Assembly: GCF_002968635.1 (NCBI RefSeq)
Contig: NZ_PVBN01000004.1
Location: forward strand, 124,001 to 188,000
DNA from: Neorhizobium alkalisoli
Lineage (GTDB): Bacteria; Pseudomonadota; Alphaproteobacteria; Rhizobiales; Rhizobiaceae
DNA: 64,000 nt
Direction: 5' to 3'
A model generated the notes under the pieces. That model was not told where the DNA came from, did not search any database, and saw nothing but the letters and a program-made list of their open reading frames with translations. Shown here piece after piece: positions 44,444-55,470 of the stretch. Made by a program: the position numbers and the translations under genes. Numbering within the stretch: the stretch's first letter is position 1; every line of letters begins with the position of its first letter.

Positions 44444-44899
44444 ATGGGTATGTCGGCCGGAGGAGCAAAGGCATCGGGTGGCGGGCGTCGCAGGCGCGGC
44501 GGCCGTCGCGGCGGCGCCATCAGCGAAATCAACGTAACGCCGCTTGTCGACGTCATGCTCGTGCTGCTCATCATCTTCATGGTGGCGGCGCCGATGATGA
44601 CGGTCGGCGTGCCGATCGACCTGCCTGAAACGCAGGCAAAGGCCATGAATGCGGATACCCAGCCGATCACCGTATCGGTCAATCCGCAAGGCGAAATCTA
44701 CCTGCAGGAAACGCCGATCGCCATCGACGAGATCGTGCCGAAGCTGCAGGCAATCGCCACCACCGGATATAACGAGCGCATCTATGTGCGCGGCGATACC
44801 ACCGCCGCTTACGGCGTCGTCATGAAGGTGATGGCCCGCATTTCTGCAGCAGGCTACAAGAACCTCGGTCTTGTGACCCTGCAGGAACAGGAGAAGTGA
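44444..44899 (+). CDS. tolR: Tol-Pal system subunit TolR
   Basis: A 151-residue protein with a basic, Gly-rich N-terminal tail, one membrane helix 'VDVMLVLLIIFMVAAPMM' carrying the pore Asp ('PLVDVMLVLL', about 29) and a periplasmic domain. AAGGAG precedes the ATG. It binds peptidoglycan and couples proton flow to TolA. Confidence 0.95.
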   Translation: MGMSAGGAKASGGGRRRRGGRRGGAISEINVTPLVDVMLVLLIIFMVAAPMMTVGVPIDLPETQAKAMNADTQPITVSVNPQGEIYLQETPIAIDEIVPKLQAIATTGYNERIYVRGDTTAAYGVVMKVMARISAAGYKNLGLVTLQEQEK

Positions 44900-44909
44900 T
44901 CGCGGCGCC

Positions 44910-46079
44910 ATGAAGGGTAGTCTCGGCACATCGCTGATCCTGCATACGCTGGTGCTCGGTGCTGCACTGGTGTCGCTGAGCGCGCCCGCCTCCTTCGAGG
45001 TGGCCGACGTCGAAGCTTTGCCGGTCGACATCATCCCGGTCGAATCCATCACCCAGATGCAGCAGGGCGACAAGAAGGCGCCCATGTCTGAAAAGCCTTC
45101 TCCCAAGGAAACCAAGAATCAGAAGGTCGTGGAAAACGCCGAGAATGCCGGCGAGAACGACCTTGACCTGAAGACGCCTCCGACGCCGGCCAAGAAGCCG
45201 ACGCCGACCGAGGCCGCCGCAGCGCCGAAGCCGGTCGAACGGCCGATGCCGACACCGACGCCCGAGCAGAACGACGTCAAGGACATCGTTCCGGAAGAGA
45301 CCGCGCCGAAGCCGACCGAGATGGCCGCGCTGCCGCAGCCGAAGCCGGAGATCGCGCCGACACCGCCAAAGCCCGAGCCGACGCCTCCGCCGAAACCCGA
45401 ACCGACGCCGGCACCCGCCGAAGCGAAATCGGAGGACATCCCGCTTCCGGATGCCGTGCCGCTGCCGGCCGCCAAGCCGAAGCCGGAGCCGCCGAAAGAA
45501 GAGGCCAAGCCCGTCGAGAAGCCGGTTGAAAAGCCCGTCGAGAAGAAGCCGGAAACGGCAAAGCCGACGGAAACCGCCAAGGCTGCCGAGAAGCCGACGG
45601 ACAAGAAGGAAGGCAAGAAGCAGGAGACCGCCAAGTCTTCGTCTTCGAAAGCGAGCGACTTCAACGCCGACGAGATCGCTTCGCTGCTCAACAAGCAGGA
45701 AGCATCCGGCGGCGGCGCCAAGCGCTCATCCTCGCCGGCATCGACAGGAAGCACCAAGCCGTCGACCGGCGCCAAACTCAGCCAGAGTGAAATGGACGCG
45801 CTGCGCGGCCAGATCCAGAAGAACTGGTCGGTCATCGCCGGTATCGAGGGTGCCGACGGCGTTCTCATCCGCGTCACCATGAAGCTCGATCAGACGGGCG
45901 AAATCGTCGGGGAACCGGAGGTGGAAGCCTCTGGCGGCTCGGACAACGCACGCCGCACGCTTCAGGCGAGCGCTCTCCGGGCAGTTCGCAGGTCCGCTCC
46001 GTTCAAGAACCTGCCCGCCGACAAATACGACGCCTGGAGCGAAGTTGTCGTCAACTTCGATCCGAGCGAATTGCTTTGA
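44910..46079 (+). CDS. tolA: Tol-Pal system protein TolA
   Basis: A 389-residue protein: a membrane helix at about 8-26, a very long Pro/Lys/Glu/Ala-rich periplasmic region (about 50-270) and a C-terminal globular domain (about 285-389, '[22 protein letters not shown]' and '[15 protein letters not shown]'). Here the stalk is Pro-Lys repeats, not the Ala-rich helix of E. coli, a pattern usual in alphaproteobacteria. Confidence 0.93.
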   Translation: MKGSLGTSLILHTLVLGAALVSLSAPASFEVADVEALPVDIIPVESITQMQQGDKKAPMSEKPSPKETKNQKVVENAENAGENDLDLKTPPTPAKKPTPTEAAAAPKPVERPMPTPTPEQNDVKDIVPEETAPKPTEMAALPQPKPEIAPTPPKPEPTPPPKPEPTPAPAEAKSEDIPLPDAVPLPAAKPKPEPPKEEAKPVEKPVEKPVEKKPETAKPTETAKAAEKPTDKKEGKKQETAKSSSSKASDFNADEIASLLNKQEASGGGAKRSSSPASTGSTKPSTGAKLSQSEMDALRGQIQKNWSVIAGIEGADGVLIRVTMKLDQTGEIVGEPEVEASGGSDNARRTLQASALRAVRRSAPFKNLPADKYDAWSEVVVNFDPSELL

Positions 46080-46093
46080 AAGGCTTTAGTATC

Positions 46094-47401
46094 ATGATGA
46101 AACGTTCTTTCATCCGCCTCGTGCTTGCGCTTGCCGGCATGGCCATGATGTTCGCCGCGCCCGCACAGGCTCGTGTGGAGATCAACATCAACAAGGGCAA
46201 TGTCGAGCCGCTGCCGATTGCGGTGACGGACTTCCTGTCGAACAACGAACTGGGGCCGCAGATTTCCCAGGTCATTGCAGCCGACCTTCAGCGTTCCGGC
46301 CTTTTTGCGCCGATCAACAAGAGCGCTTTCATCGAGAAGATTTCCGATCCGAACCGCTCGCCGCGTTTCGAAGACTGGAAAGTCATCAACGCCCAGGCGC
46401 TGGTGACCGGCCGTATCACCCGCGAAGGGGACGGACGTCTGCGCGCCGAGTTCCGCCTCTGGGACACGTTTGCCGGCCAGCAGATGACCGGCCAGCAATT
46501 CTTCACCCAGCCGGAGAACTGGCGCCGCGTCGCACACATCATCGCCGATGCGATCTACAAGCAGATCACCGGCGAGAACGGTTATTTCGACACCCGCGTC
46601 GTCTTCGTCTCTGAAAGCGGACCGAAGAACGCCCGCCAGCGCCAGCTTGCGATCATGGACCAGGACGGCTTCAACGTCCGCATGCTCACCAATTCGAAGG
46701 ACATCGTGCTGACGCCGCGCTTCTCGCCGAGCCGTCAGGAAATCACCTACATGTCCTTCGAAGGTAACCAGCCGCGCGTCTATCTGCTGCAGCTGGAGAC
46801 GGGGCAGCGCGAGGTCGTGGGCAATTTCCCCGGCATGACCTTCTCTCCGCGCTTCTCTCCTGATGGCCAGAAGGTGATCATGAGCCTTCAGCAGGAAGGC
46901 AATTCCAACATCTACACGATGGACCTGCGGTCTCGTACCACGACGCGGCTGACCTCTACCCAGGCGATCGACACGTCGCCGTCCTATGCGCCCGATGGTG
47001 CGCGGATCGCCTTCGAGAGTGACCGCGGCGGAAGGCCGCAGATCTATGTCATGAATTCCGACGGCTCCGGCCAGACGCGCGTTTCCTTCGGCGACGGTTC
47101 CTATTCGACGCCGGTCTGGTCGCCGCGCGGAGATCTGATCGCCTTCACGAAGCAGTCGGGCGGCAAGTTCTCGATCGGCGTCATGAAGCCTGACGGGTCG
47201 GGCGAACGCATCCTGACGAGCGGCTTCCATAACGAAGGGCCGACCTGGGCGCCGAACGGACGTGTGCTGATGTTCTTCCGCCAGAATGCCGGTGCCGGCG
47301 GCCCGCAGCTCTATTCGATCGACCTGACCGGTTACAACGAACAGCAGGTCAAGACCCCGTCCTACGCATCCGACCCTGCTTGGTCACCGCTTCTCGAATA
47401 G
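46094..47401 (+). CDS. tolB: Tol-Pal system beta-propeller protein TolB
   Basis: A 435-residue periplasmic protein with signal peptide '[26 protein letters not shown]', an N-terminal alpha/beta domain ('PIAVTDFL') and a six-bladed propeller with repeated '[11 protein letters not shown]', '[23 protein letters not shown]' and '[10 protein letters not shown]' units. TolB shuttles between Pal and TolA. ATG 46094 (with ATG 46097) is preferred; a TTG at 46076 is within the tolA stop. Confidence 0.94.
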   Translation: MMKRSFIRLVLALAGMAMMFAAPAQARVEININKGNVEPLPIAVTDFLSNNELGPQISQVIAADLQRSGLFAPINKSAFIEKISDPNRSPRFEDWKVINAQALVTGRITREGDGRLRAEFRLWDTFAGQQMTGQQFFTQPENWRRVAHIIADAIYKQITGENGYFDTRVVFVSESGPKNARQRQLAIMDQDGFNVRMLTNSKDIVLTPRFSPSRQEITYMSFEGNQPRVYLLQLETGQREVVGNFPGMTFSPRFSPDGQKVIMSLQQEGNSNIYTMDLRSRTTTRLTSTQAIDTSPSYAPDGARIAFESDRGGRPQIYVMNSDGSGQTRVSFGDGSYSTPVWSPRGDLIAFTKQSGGKFSIGVMKPDGSGERILTSGFHNEGPTWAPNGRVLMFFRQNAGAGGPQLYSIDLTGYNEQQVKTPSYASDPAWSPLLE

Positions 47402-47414
47402 CGGCAGTTAACAG

Positions 47415-47440
47415 GAAAGAGGCGGCTTTCCGCCTCTTTC
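47415..47440 (+). terminator. Hairpin after tolB
   Basis: Perfect 11-bp arms GAAAGAGGCGG and CCGCCTCTTTC around CTTT. The T-tract is part of the stem and is followed by CCC, so termination may be partial. Confidence 0.7.
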
Positions 47441-47490
47441 CCGCCCTATTCTGTTGAGAAAGGGCCAATTAAGGGACACCGGAATATTTC

Positions 47491-47520
47491 GTTAACCATA
47501 AGTGTTTCATCATGGTTAAC
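47491..47520. promoter_or_regulatory. Inverted repeat upstream of pal (candidate operator)
   Basis: GTTAACCAT (47491-47499) and ATGGTTAAC (47512-47520) face each other over 12 bases, 57 bases before the pal start. TTAACCAT is a CtrA-like half-site but the spacing is not TTAA-N7-TTAA. Confidence 0.55.
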
Positions 47521-47576
47521 CGAGCCCGGTTAGAGTCTGGCAACTCTGATAATTAGTGATCAAGGAGAGACCGGCC

Positions 47577-48110
47577 ATGAGCCGCATTGAAATTTCGGCG
47601 ATGAGCCGCATGCAGACCCTCGCTCGCAACCCCGCCGTCATCGCTCTGACGCTCGCGCTTGCTCTTGCCGGCTGCGCCAACAAGAAGAACCTGCCGAACA
47701 GCGCCGGCGAGCTCGGCCTTGGCGGAGCTGGCGCGGCAACGCCCGGTTCGAGCCAGGATTTCACCGTCAATGTCGGCGACCGCATCTTCTTCGACACCGA
47801 CTCGACCTCGATCCGTGCCGACGCCCAGCAGACCCTCGACCGTCAGGCCCAGTGGCTGCAGCGTTATCCGAACTACGCGATCACCGTCGAAGGCCATGCC
47901 GACGAACGCGGCACCCGCGAATACAACCTTGCCCTCGGCGCACGTCGTGCTGCCGCCACCAAGGAATATCTCGCCTCCCGCGGCGTACCGGCGAATCGCA
48001 TGAAGACGATCTCCTTCGGCAAGGAACGCCCGGTCGCCGTCTGCGACGACATCTCCTGCTGGTCGCAAAACCGTCGTGCAGTGACGGTTCTCGGCGGCGC
48101 CGGTATGTGA
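47577..48110 (+). CDS. pal: Peptidoglycan-associated lipoprotein Pal
   Basis: A 177-residue outer membrane lipoprotein. The lipobox LALAGC places the lipidated Cys at 33; residues 60-177 form an OmpA-like domain ('RIFFDTDSTSIR', 'ITVEGHADERGTREYNLALGARRAA'). Start ATG 47577 with AAGGAGAG upstream; an ATG eight codons later (47601) is also possible. Pal anchors the outer membrane to peptidoglycan. Confidence 0.95.
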   Translation: MSRIEISAMSRMQTLARNPAVIALTLALALAGCANKKNLPNSAGELGLGGAGAATPGSSQDFTVNVGDRIFFDTDSTSIRADAQQTLDRQAQWLQRYPNYAITVEGHADERGTREYNLALGARRAAATKEYLASRGVPANRMKTISFGKERPVAVCDDISCWSQNRRAVTVLGGAGM

Positions 48111-48132
48111 TCTGAGCCACAGCTCAAGAATA

Positions 48133-48165
48133 AAAGGCGGTCTTCGGGCCGCCTTTTTGTTTTTT
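48133..48165 (+). terminator. Terminator of pal
   Basis: Stem 48133-48142 with 48147-48156 (one G-T pair) closes a TTCG tetraloop, followed by TTTTTGTTTTTT. Confidence 0.9.
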
Positions 48166-48286
48166 CCATAGTTTGGCCCTGATTTCCGGGATTTTTGACT
48201 GCGGGCTTGGTTGCTTTTTGGCGGCAGTTGGAAAAATCTCCCCCTCGCGCCAAATCGGCGCACACTAAAGAGCAGGACGAACACTC

Positions 48287-49330
48287 ATGAAGAAACTTGT
48301 CTTGGCAGCGATGCTGGGGCTTATGGCAACAAGCGGTTCGGCTGGCGCCTTCTCGCTGCCGAAACTCTTCCAGGGCAGCAGTCAGTCTGCTGCAGAACAG
48401 CCGCGAGCGGATAATCCGCCGGTTGTTCTTGCACAGGCCAATGAAGCGGTCCGTATTCAGCAACTCCAGGAAGAAGTCCGGCAACTGAACGGCCGGATCG
48501 AGGAAATGAGTTTTCAGCTGCTGCAGATGCAGGAGCAACTGCGCAAGACGCAGGAAGACAACGAGTTCCGTTTCCAGGACCTGGAAAAGAAGAAGAGAAG
48601 CGAAGCTGATACCACGGCCGGGGGACCGGCCGTGGCGTCCAATCGTGCTCCGCCGACACAAGCCGCTCCCGCTCCTCCCGCTCAATCCTCGGATGACGTG
48701 GCCCGCATCATCGGATCGCCTTCCGACGGCGATATCGGCCAGCAGCAGGGGGGCGACGGTCGGACGGCGCCGCCGCCCACGACGCTCGGCTCCATCGACT
48801 TTGACCAGAACGGCAATCCACGCGCTGCGACCCGCAACGACCGCAGCAATGCGGCAGGGCTTCCGGGCGTCGATCCCGGCCCCGCGCCGCCCGGCAAAAC
48901 CGCCACCCCAGGCAGGGCCGACCCGCAGCAGACCGCATCGCTCGGCAACGAGAACGATGCCTATCAGATCGCCTACAATCACGTGCTGTCCGGCGACTAC
49001 ACGCTCGCGGAAAAGGAATTTTCGGCCTATATCCAGGCTTATCCCAAGGGTGGGCGCATCGCCGATGCGAATTTCTGGCTCGGCGAGGCCCAGTATTCGC
49101 AGGAAAAATACAACGAAGCGGCAAAGACGTTCCTGAATGCCCACCAGAGCTACGGGAAGTCGGCGAAGGCGCCTGAAATGCTGCTGAAGCTCGGCATGTC
49201 GCTCGCCGCCCTCGACAACACCGAAACCGCCTGTGCAACGCTGCGCGAAGTGCCGAAGCGCTATCCGAGCGCATCCAAGGCGGTGCTCGCCAAGGTCGGC
49301 AGCGAACAGAAGCGGCTGCGCTGCAGCTGA
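48287..49330 (+). CDS. cpoB: Tol-Pal system TPR protein CpoB/YbgF
   Basis: A 347-residue periplasmic protein: signal peptide to about 22, an N-terminal coiled coil ('RIQQLQEEVRQLNGRIEEMSFQLLQMQEQLRK', about 55-100), a Pro/Ala/Thr-rich low-complexity linker (about 105-220) and C-terminal TPR repeats ('YNHVLSGDYTLAEKEFSAYI', 'EAAKTFLNAHQSY'). CpoB coordinates Tol with cell-wall synthesis at division. Confidence 0.9.
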   Translation: MKKLVLAAMLGLMATSGSAGAFSLPKLFQGSSQSAAEQPRADNPPVVLAQANEAVRIQQLQEEVRQLNGRIEEMSFQLLQMQEQLRKTQEDNEFRFQDLEKKKRSEADTTAGGPAVASNRAPPTQAAPAPPAQSSDDVARIIGSPSDGDIGQQQGGDGRTAPPPTTLGSIDFDQNGNPRAATRNDRSNAAGLPGVDPGPAPPGKTATPGRADPQQTASLGNENDAYQIAYNHVLSGDYTLAEKEFSAYIQAYPKGGRIADANFWLGEAQYSQEKYNEAAKTFLNAHQSYGKSAKAPEMLLKLGMSLAALDNTETACATLREVPKRYPSASKAVLAKVGSEQKRLRCS

Positions 49331-49341
49331 CGGCGCCCTCC

Positions 49342-50727
49342 GTGGCTGCCGCAGCCCTCATCCTGTCGCCGGACGACGCGGTCCAACGCCTTTATCGCGA
49401 CCTTGTCCGACCGGCTCGGCTTCTCGTCGCCGTTTCCGGCGGCAGCGATTCGACCGGCCTCCTCGTCAGCCTTTCGAAAGCAGCCCGGGAAGATGCCGGC
49501 ATTTCCCTTTTTGCCGCGACCGTCGACCACGCCCTCCGGCCCGAATCTGCCGATGAGGCAAAGGCGGTGGCGGCCCTTTGTGCGGATCTCGGAATCCCGC
49601 ATCTCAGTCGGCGCTGGGAGGGCGCCAAACCCGCTACCGGAATTTCGGCCGCCGCGCGTGAGGCGCGTTACCGCCTCTTGACGGAGGTCGCGGATGAGGT
49701 GAACGCCACTGCCATCCTCACCGGTCACACGCTCGACGACCAGGCCGAGACGGTGGCGATGCGGGCTTCCCGCAGCGAGGCCGAGCACAGGCCGGGCCTT
49801 GCCGGCATGGCGGAAGCGGTGCTTCTCGATCGACGGCGCTGGCTCATTCGTCCCTTCCTCAGGACCCGCCGGGCCGACATTCGCGCATGGCTTGCGTCGC
49901 AGGGTCAGGGGTGGATCGAAGATCCCAGCAATCTCGATTCCCATTACGAGCGGGTGAGGGTACGCGGAAAGCTGACGGGGCAGGGATCTCTCGATCCGGG
50001 CCAATGGTTGCGGGCGGTGGAGCGGCGAACCAGCTTGTCGGATGCCGCCGCCATCTTCCTGCGCGACCATGTGACGATCCGGCATGGGGTGCTTGCCCGG
50101 CTCGCGACGGAAGGCTTGAAGGCCGGGGCGGCTTCGCGCCGACACGCGCTCTCCGTGCTCGCCGCGGTGTTGGGGGGCAGAACACACGCACTCGGCGCCG
50201 ACAGCCTGGAGCGGGTCATTGCCTTTGTCGAGAGCGGGCAGCCGGGGCGGGCGACGGCCGGCAGGGTCATCTTCGATCTTCGCCGGGACGGACTTTATCT
50301 CGTTCGCGAAAACCGCGGCATGCTGCCGCTGCATATTGCGCCGGGTGAGAGTGATACGTGGGACGGGCGCTACCGAATCGGCAACCGAAGCCCTGGCGAG
50401 ATCATTGTCGGCCCGACCGCACCGGACCGGGAGGAGGCATGTGCCTTGTTTCCCGACGTGCCGCCTGCCATCGCCATGCGGGCCGTCTCGGTGATGCCGC
50501 ATATCGAAGCGGGCGTGCCTTTCCCCCTCGTCGAAAGAAACGGGGGGATCGCAGCCAGTTTGTCCGAAAAGACATCTGCAGGTGGCATAGATGTCGAGCC
50601 GGTGCTTGCACCCTTTGACCGTTTTTTGCCGCAGTTTGATCTTAATCTCGCGAGTGAAATTGCGGTTTTGCTCGGATGCGACGTTTTTCCCCTGCTGCCA
50701 GTTAAGGATTCTGCGCGGAAAAGCTAG
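49342..50727 (+). CDS. tilS: tRNA(Ile)-lysidine synthetase
   Basis: A 461-residue N-type ATP pyrophosphatase that converts the wobble C of tRNA-Ile(CAU) to lysidine. PP-loop '[14 protein letters not shown]' (about 29-42), '[11 protein letters not shown]', '[17 protein letters not shown]' and 'RRWLIRPFL' with 'WIEDPSNLD' are typical. GTG start at 49342, twelve bases after cpoB, so probably co-transcribed. Confidence 0.93.
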   Translation: MAAAALILSPDDAVQRLYRDLVRPARLLVAVSGGSDSTGLLVSLSKAAREDAGISLFAATVDHALRPESADEAKAVAALCADLGIPHLSRRWEGAKPATGISAAAREARYRLLTEVADEVNATAILTGHTLDDQAETVAMRASRSEAEHRPGLAGMAEAVLLDRRRWLIRPFLRTRRADIRAWLASQGQGWIEDPSNLDSHYERVRVRGKLTGQGSLDPGQWLRAVERRTSLSDAAAIFLRDHVTIRHGVLARLATEGLKAGAASRRHALSVLAAVLGGRTHALGADSLERVIAFVESGQPGRATAGRVIFDLRRDGLYLVRENRGMLPLHIAPGESDTWDGRYRIGNRSPGEIIVGPTAPDREEACALFPDVPPAIAMRAVSVMPHIEAGVPFPLVERNGGIAASLSEKTSAGGIDVEPVLAPFDRFLPQFDLNLASEIAVLLGCDVFPLLPVKDSARKS

Positions 50728-50831
50728 GTGGCGGCTCCAGTTCGCCTTGGCAAGGACTTCCCGCAACCCTATGTTATGCGGCAAGCAAGGCGGCCGCCTT
50801 AGAAGTGGGCCGTCACAGTCCGGGGAGTTCA

Positions 50832-52766
50832 ATGAACCCAAACATTCGCAATATCGCCCTCTGGGTCATCATAGCCCTCCTGCTGGTCGCATTGTTCAGC
50901 ATGTTCCAGACGGCACCGACACAAACCAACTCGCGTGAGGTTCCCTATTCGCAGTTTCTGCGGGATGTGGATTCGGGGCGAGTGCGGGATGTCGTCGTTA
51001 CGGGAAACCGGGTGATGGGCACCTACACGGAAAGCGGCTCGGGGTTTCAGACCTATTCGCCAGTCATCGATGATTCGTTGATGGAGAAGCTGCAGGCCAA
51101 GAACGTCACCATCGTGGCCCGCCCGGAAACGGACGGGTCTTCCGGTTTCTTGAGCTATATCGGCACGCTTTTGCCGATGCTTCTGATTCTGGGCGTCTGG
51201 CTGTTCTTCATGCGGCAGATGCAGGGCGGCTCGCGCGGAGCGATGGGCTTTGGCAAGTCCAAGGCCAAGCTCCTGACAGAGGCGCATGGGCGCGTGACCT
51301 TTGAAGACGTCGCCGGCGTGGACGAAGCCAAGCAGGATCTCGAGGAAATCGTCGAATTCCTGCGCGATCCGCAGAAATTCCAGCGGCTTGGCGGCCGTAT
51401 TCCCCGCGGTGTGCTGCTGGTCGGTCCGCCCGGTACCGGTAAGACACTGCTCGCCCGCGCCATTGCAGGCGAAGCAAACGTGCCCTTCTTCACCATTTCC
51501 GGTTCGGATTTCGTCGAAATGTTCGTCGGCGTCGGTGCAAGCCGCGTCCGTGACATGTTCGAACAGGCCAAGAAGAACGCGCCCTGCATTATCTTCATCG
51601 ACGAAATCGATGCGGTCGGTCGTCATCGCGGCGCCGGCCTGGGCGGCGGCAATGACGAGCGCGAGCAGACGCTCAACCAGTTGCTCGTCGAGATGGACGG
51701 CTTCGAAGCCAACGAAGGCATCATCCTGATCGCTGCGACCAACCGCCCGGACGTGCTTGACCCGGCACTCCTGCGTCCCGGCCGCTTCGACCGTCAGGTC
51801 GTCGTGCCGAACCCGGACATCATCGGCCGCGAGCGCATTTTGAAGGTGCATGCCCGCAACGTACCGCTTGCTCCGAATGTAGACCTCAAGGTTCTTGCCC
51901 GCGGTACGCCCGGTTTCTCCGGTGCCGACCTCATGAACCTCGTCAACGAAGCAGCCCTGATGGCGGCGCGCCGCAACAAGCGCCTCGTCACCATGAGCGA
52001 GTTCGAAGACGCCAAGGACAAGATCATGATGGGCGCAGAGCGCCGATCCTCGGCCATGACCGAGGCGGAGAAGAAGCTCACCGCTTATCACGAGGCTGGC
52101 CACGCGATCACCGCACTCAACGTGCCGGTCGCGGATCCGCTCCACAAGGCGACGATCATTCCGCGCGGCCGTGCGCTCGGCATGGTTATGCAGCTTCCGG
52201 AGGGCGACCGCTACTCGATGAGCTACAAGTGGATGGTGTCGCGTCTGGTCATCATGATGGGCGGACGCGTTGCCGAGGAGCTGACCTTCGGCAAGGAGAA
52301 CATCACCTCCGGCGCGTCCTCAGACATCGAACAGGCGACTAAGCTTGCTCGCGCGATGGTCACGCAGTGGGGCTTCTCCGATGTGCTCGGTCAGGTCGCC
52401 TATGGCGAAAACCAGCAGGAGGTCTTCCTCGGCCATTCCGTCTCGCAGACGAGAAACGTATCGGAATCGACCGCGCAGAAGATCGATACGGAAGTTCGCC
52501 GCCTGATCGACGAGGCCTATACGGAGGCACGCCGAATCCTGACGGAAAAGCACGACGAGTTCGTGACGCTCGCGGAAGGTCTCCTCGAATACGAGACGAT
52601 GTCCGGCGAGGAGATCAAGGCGCTGCTCAAGGGGCACAAACCTTCGCGTGATCTTGGTGACGATGCGCCGCCGGCTCGTGGCTCGGCGGTACCCGCCACC
52701 GGCTCCAAGAAGGATGAGCCGAAGGGTGGAGAGCCGGAAAGCGGGCTTGAACCTCAGCCCCATTGA
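50832..52766 (+). CDS. ftsH: ATP-dependent zinc metalloprotease FtsH
   Basis: A 644-residue membrane protease: two N-terminal helices (about 5-25 and 105-125), an AAA+ module with Walker A '[20 protein letters not shown]' (about 190), Walker B '[11 protein letters not shown]', pore 'FVG' in '[15 protein letters not shown]' and '[18 protein letters not shown]', and the Zn site 'AYHEAGHAI' (about 417-425). It degrades membrane and regulatory proteins. GGGGAG precedes the ATG. Confidence 0.97.
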   Translation: MNPNIRNIALWVIIALLLVALFSMFQTAPTQTNSREVPYSQFLRDVDSGRVRDVVVTGNRVMGTYTESGSGFQTYSPVIDDSLMEKLQAKNVTIVARPETDGSSGFLSYIGTLLPMLLILGVWLFFMRQMQGGSRGAMGFGKSKAKLLTEAHGRVTFEDVAGVDEAKQDLEEIVEFLRDPQKFQRLGGRIPRGVLLVGPPGTGKTLLARAIAGEANVPFFTISGSDFVEMFVGVGASRVRDMFEQAKKNAPCIIFIDEIDAVGRHRGAGLGGGNDEREQTLNQLLVEMDGFEANEGIILIAATNRPDVLDPALLRPGRFDRQVVVPNPDIIGRERILKVHARNVPLAPNVDLKVLARGTPGFSGADLMNLVNEAALMAARRNKRLVTMSEFEDAKDKIMMGAERRSSAMTEAEKKLTAYHEAGHAITALNVPVADPLHKATIIPRGRALGMVMQLPEGDRYSMSYKWMVSRLVIMMGGRVAEELTFGKENITSGASSDIEQATKLARAMVTQWGFSDVLGQVAYGENQQEVFLGHSVSQTRNVSESTAQKIDTEVRRLIDEAYTEARRILTEKHDEFVTLAEGLLEYETMSGEEIKALLKGHKPSRDLGDDAPPARGSAVPATGSKKDEPKGGEPESGLEPQPH

Positions 52767-52788
52767 ATGCAAAGTCTTCGGACAGAAG

Positions 52789-52823
52789 AAGCCGCTGTGG
52801 GTAGCTCCGCAGCGGCTTTTGTT
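52789..52823 (+). terminator. Terminator of ftsH
   Basis: A 12-bp stem (52789-52800 with 52807-52818, one T-G pair) with loop GTAGCT, then TTTTGTTTTG. Confidence 0.9.
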
Positions 52824-53108
52824 TTGCCGGCGATGCGGCGAATAACCCCTTAGTAACGGGATATATGCGATTTTGACGCTAATTTATGTGCTTGCGCCCG
52901 GGAACTGTGGCATGAGCCAATTGATGAAGGCCGGGCTGGCCCTCAACAGACCCCGAGGGCGGGATCCCGCTACAGCGATGCGCATCATTTCCGACGCGCA
53001 AAGGATGCTGTAAGATTTTGGATTTGCGCATAGTCCCTTCCTCTAGATCGAGTTTGAAGGGCCGTGCGGCAGACCGCGCCACGCAAGGCGCGACGACAAG
53101 GAGCTTAT
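52824..53108. other. ftsH-glmM spacer, no gene seen
   Basis: Contains a degenerate RIME-like element and the ribosome site of glmM (AAGGAG). Nothing coding is evident. Confidence 0.5.
52970..53035. repeat. Degenerate RIME-like element
   Basis: Left end GCTACAGCGATGCGCATC (from 52969) and right part GACGCGCAAAGGATGCTGTA (52993-53012) are the facing arms of a RIME-type palindrome (CTACAGC... / ...GCTGTA), with the left arm shortened; an ATTTTGGATTTGCGCAT tail follows, as in rhizobial copies. Confidence 0.6.
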
Positions 53109-54461
53109 ATGACACGCCGCTATTTTGGCACTGATGGCATTCGCGGGCAGTCCAACATCTTTCCGATGACGCCGGATCTGGCGATGCGCGTCGGTATTGC
53201 TGTCGGCACGATCTTTCGCAACGGCAACCACCGCCACCGCGTGGTGATCGGCAAGGATACGCGTCTTTCCGGCTACATGCTGGAAAACGCGCTGGTGGCG
53301 GGTTTTACCGCTGCCGGTCTGGACGTCTTCCTGCTCGGCCCGATCCCGACGCCGGCAGTCGCCATGCTTACCCGTTCGCTGCGTGCCGATGTGGGTGTCA
53401 TGATTTCCGCCTCGCACAATCCTTACCAGGACAACGGGATCAAGCTGTTCGGCCCGGATGGCTACAAGCTTTCCGACGAGCTGGAGATACGTATCGAGGA
53501 CCTGCTTGACAGCGACCTGCACGCCCAGCTTGCCAAATCCGCGGATATCGGCCGGGCCAAGCGCGTCGAGGGTGATATCTACCGCTATATCGAACATGCC
53601 AAACGCACGCTGCCCCGCGACGTCACGCTGCATGGGCTGAGAGTGGCGATCGATTGCGCCAACGGCGCGGCCTACAAGGTGGCTCCGCTCGCACTCTGGG
53701 AACTCGGGGCCGAGGTGGTCACGATCGGTAACGAGCCGAACGGCACGAACATCAACCTCGACTGCGGTTCAACGAGCCCGGAGGCGCTTCAGAAGAAGGT
53801 GCATGAGGTGCGCGCCGATATCGGCATCGCACTCGACGGCGACGCCGACCGGGTCATCATCGTCGACGAGTGCGGCGAGATCGTCGACGGCGACCAGCTT
53901 ATGGCGGTGATCGGCGAAAGCTGGGCGGAGGAGGAGAAGCTTAGGGGAGGCGGCATCGTCGCAACCGTCATGTCCAATCTCGGTCTCGAGCGCTTCCTAA
54001 AGGGCAAGGGCCTCGAGCTTGCCCGCACCAAGGTCGGCGACCGCTACGTGGTCGAGCATATGCGCCACAACGATTTCAACGTGGGCGGCGAGCAATCCGG
54101 CCACATCGTCCTGTCGGACTTCGGCACCACCGGCGACGGGCTTGTTGCCGCTCTTCAAATTCTCGCGCGTGTAAAACGTCTCGGCCGGCCGGTGAGCGAG
54201 GTCTGCCGCCGGTTCGAGCCCGTGCCGCAGCTTCTGAAAAATGTCCGCTTCCAGGGCGGCAAGCCGCTGGAGGATATCATCGTGCGTCAGGCCATCGCCG
54301 ATGCCGAAGCCGAGCTTGCCTCAAAGGGCCGCCTGGTCATCCGTCCTTCCGGAACCGAACCGCTGATCCGCGTGATGGCGGAAGGCGACGACCGGGCGCA
54401 GATCGAACGGGTCGTGGAAGGTCTCGTCGGCGTCATCGCCAACGCCCGCACCGTCGCCTGA
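53109..54461 (+). CDS. glmM: Phosphoglucosamine mutase
   Basis: A 450-residue alpha-D-phosphohexomutase that makes glucosamine-1-phosphate for UDP-GlcNAc. '[14 protein letters not shown]' start, active Ser102 in '[17 protein letters not shown]', metal loop '[13 protein letters not shown]' (about 240-252), sugar loop '[10 protein letters not shown]' and phosphate loop '[17 protein letters not shown]'. AAGGAG six bases before the ATG. It follows ftsH as in many proteobacteria. Confidence 0.96.
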   Translation: MTRRYFGTDGIRGQSNIFPMTPDLAMRVGIAVGTIFRNGNHRHRVVIGKDTRLSGYMLENALVAGFTAAGLDVFLLGPIPTPAVAMLTRSLRADVGVMISASHNPYQDNGIKLFGPDGYKLSDELEIRIEDLLDSDLHAQLAKSADIGRAKRVEGDIYRYIEHAKRTLPRDVTLHGLRVAIDCANGAAYKVAPLALWELGAEVVTIGNEPNGTNINLDCGSTSPEALQKKVHEVRADIGIALDGDADRVIIVDECGEIVDGDQLMAVIGESWAEEEKLRGGGIVATVMSNLGLERFLKGKGLELARTKVGDRYVVEHMRHNDFNVGGEQSGHIVLSDFGTTGDGLVAALQILARVKRLGRPVSEVCRRFEPVPQLLKNVRFQGGKPLEDIIVRQAIADAEAELASKGRLVIRPSGTEPLIRVMAEGDDRAQIERVVEGLVGVIANARTVA

Positions 54462-54479
54462 GGTTCACAGTTCCGCTTG

Positions 54480-54510
54480 AAAAGCCGGCAGCGATGCCGG
54501 CTTTTTTGTT
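54480..54510 (+). terminator. Terminator of glmM
   Basis: Perfect 10-bp arms AAAAGCCGGC and GCCGGCTTTT around AGCGAT, followed by TTG. Confidence 0.9.
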
Positions 54511-54527
54511 TCGCTGAATGGGTTGTT

Positions 54528-54686
54528 TCAGGGACGCGCCTGGCCCGTCAGCGAGAAATAGGCGAAGGCTGCGATGAAGAACGCGGCAACCCCGAGGCCG
54601 ATAAGCACGCGCTTCAGCCATGGCGGCGTCTGCCGCGGCGGCTTCGGTTTGGGCGGGCGCTGGAACTTGATGATATTGTCGGACAT
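54528..54686 (-). CDS. Small tail-type membrane protein of unknown function
   Basis: A 52-residue protein: a basic, Pro-rich N-terminus 'MSDNIIKFQRPPKPKPPRQT' and one membrane helix 'VLIGLGVAAFFIAAFAYFSL'. The positive-inside rule puts the N-terminus in the cytoplasm. Small proteins of this form follow glmM in rhizobia; I cannot name a family. Confidence 0.65.
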   Translation of the reverse strand: MSDNIIKFQRPPKPKPPRQTPPWLKRVLIGLGVAAFFIAAFAYFSLTGQARP

Positions 54687-54857
54687 GCCTGCGTACTTAG
54701 AGCATCCGGTATCAATTTGCACCTACTTCTCTCTGTCCAGGTGAGGACAGACGACTCCTTTTTCCGTGCGTGCGAACCGCCGGAATTTCTGCTGGCGGAA
54801 GCGGAACAGGGTCAGCGGAAAGGCGTTGAAAGCGGGCGCAACACGGACGCACGACCC

Positions 54858-55470
54858 ATGGAAATGTTCAACCAGCGCCTTTCGGCTATCCTCCAGGTAA
54901 TGGGCAGACGCTCTCCGCCGCTCGGCGGTGGAGCCGCCTCGCTCTTATCGGGTTTGATCGGCCTGTCGCTCATACGCATGGCCGCGGAAATAACCCGGCC
55001 TGAGAGTAATGCCGCCATCTCCCGTGCCGTCAGTCGACTGGACGAGCTTGCGCGTCTCCTCAAGGAATCGGCAAAGGCGGATGTCGACGTCTTCAATGAA
55101 TACGTAGCCGCGCTGAAGCTGCCTCGTGATGAGCCGGAGGAGATGTCGAAGCGCGAGGAAGTATTGGCGGAAGCAGGCCTCCGCGCGGCGGAGACGCCCC
55201 TTTCATCTGCCTTCCTATTGGCCAAGGCCCCTAGAAGCGGCAGCCGATATCTCCGGGGAAATCAGGCATGACGTGCTGAGCGATCTTTACGCGGGAGCGG
55301 CACTTCTGAACGGTGCCTTTCTGGGCGCTCTTGCCACGGCGGACCTAAATCTGAAAGCCGACCGCCTTGCCGATGCCCGCGAAGATCTGATCGTCGAGCG
55401 CGAGGCAGTGCTGAGCCAACGCAATGCGGCTATGGAAAGAATAACAAGAAAAGCGGCGGAAGATGGTCCG
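54858..55470 (+). pseudogene. Frameshifted cyclodeaminase/cyclohydrolase (FchA/FTCD-C-like) gene
   Basis: The first part (54858 to about 55230) encodes 'RRSPPLGGGAASLLSGLIGLSLIRMAAEIT', the Gly-rich start of formiminotransferase-cyclodeaminase C-type proteins, through 'SSAFLLAKA'. The second part, in the next frame, continues 'LEAAADISGEIRHDVLSDL' and '[21 protein letters not shown]'. The frames join if one C of the CCCC at 55228-55231 is removed. After about 55470 the frame runs into the antisense of the facing chemoreceptor gene, so the 3' end is also altered. Either a decayed gene or a base-calling error in a homopolymer. Confidence 0.78.
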
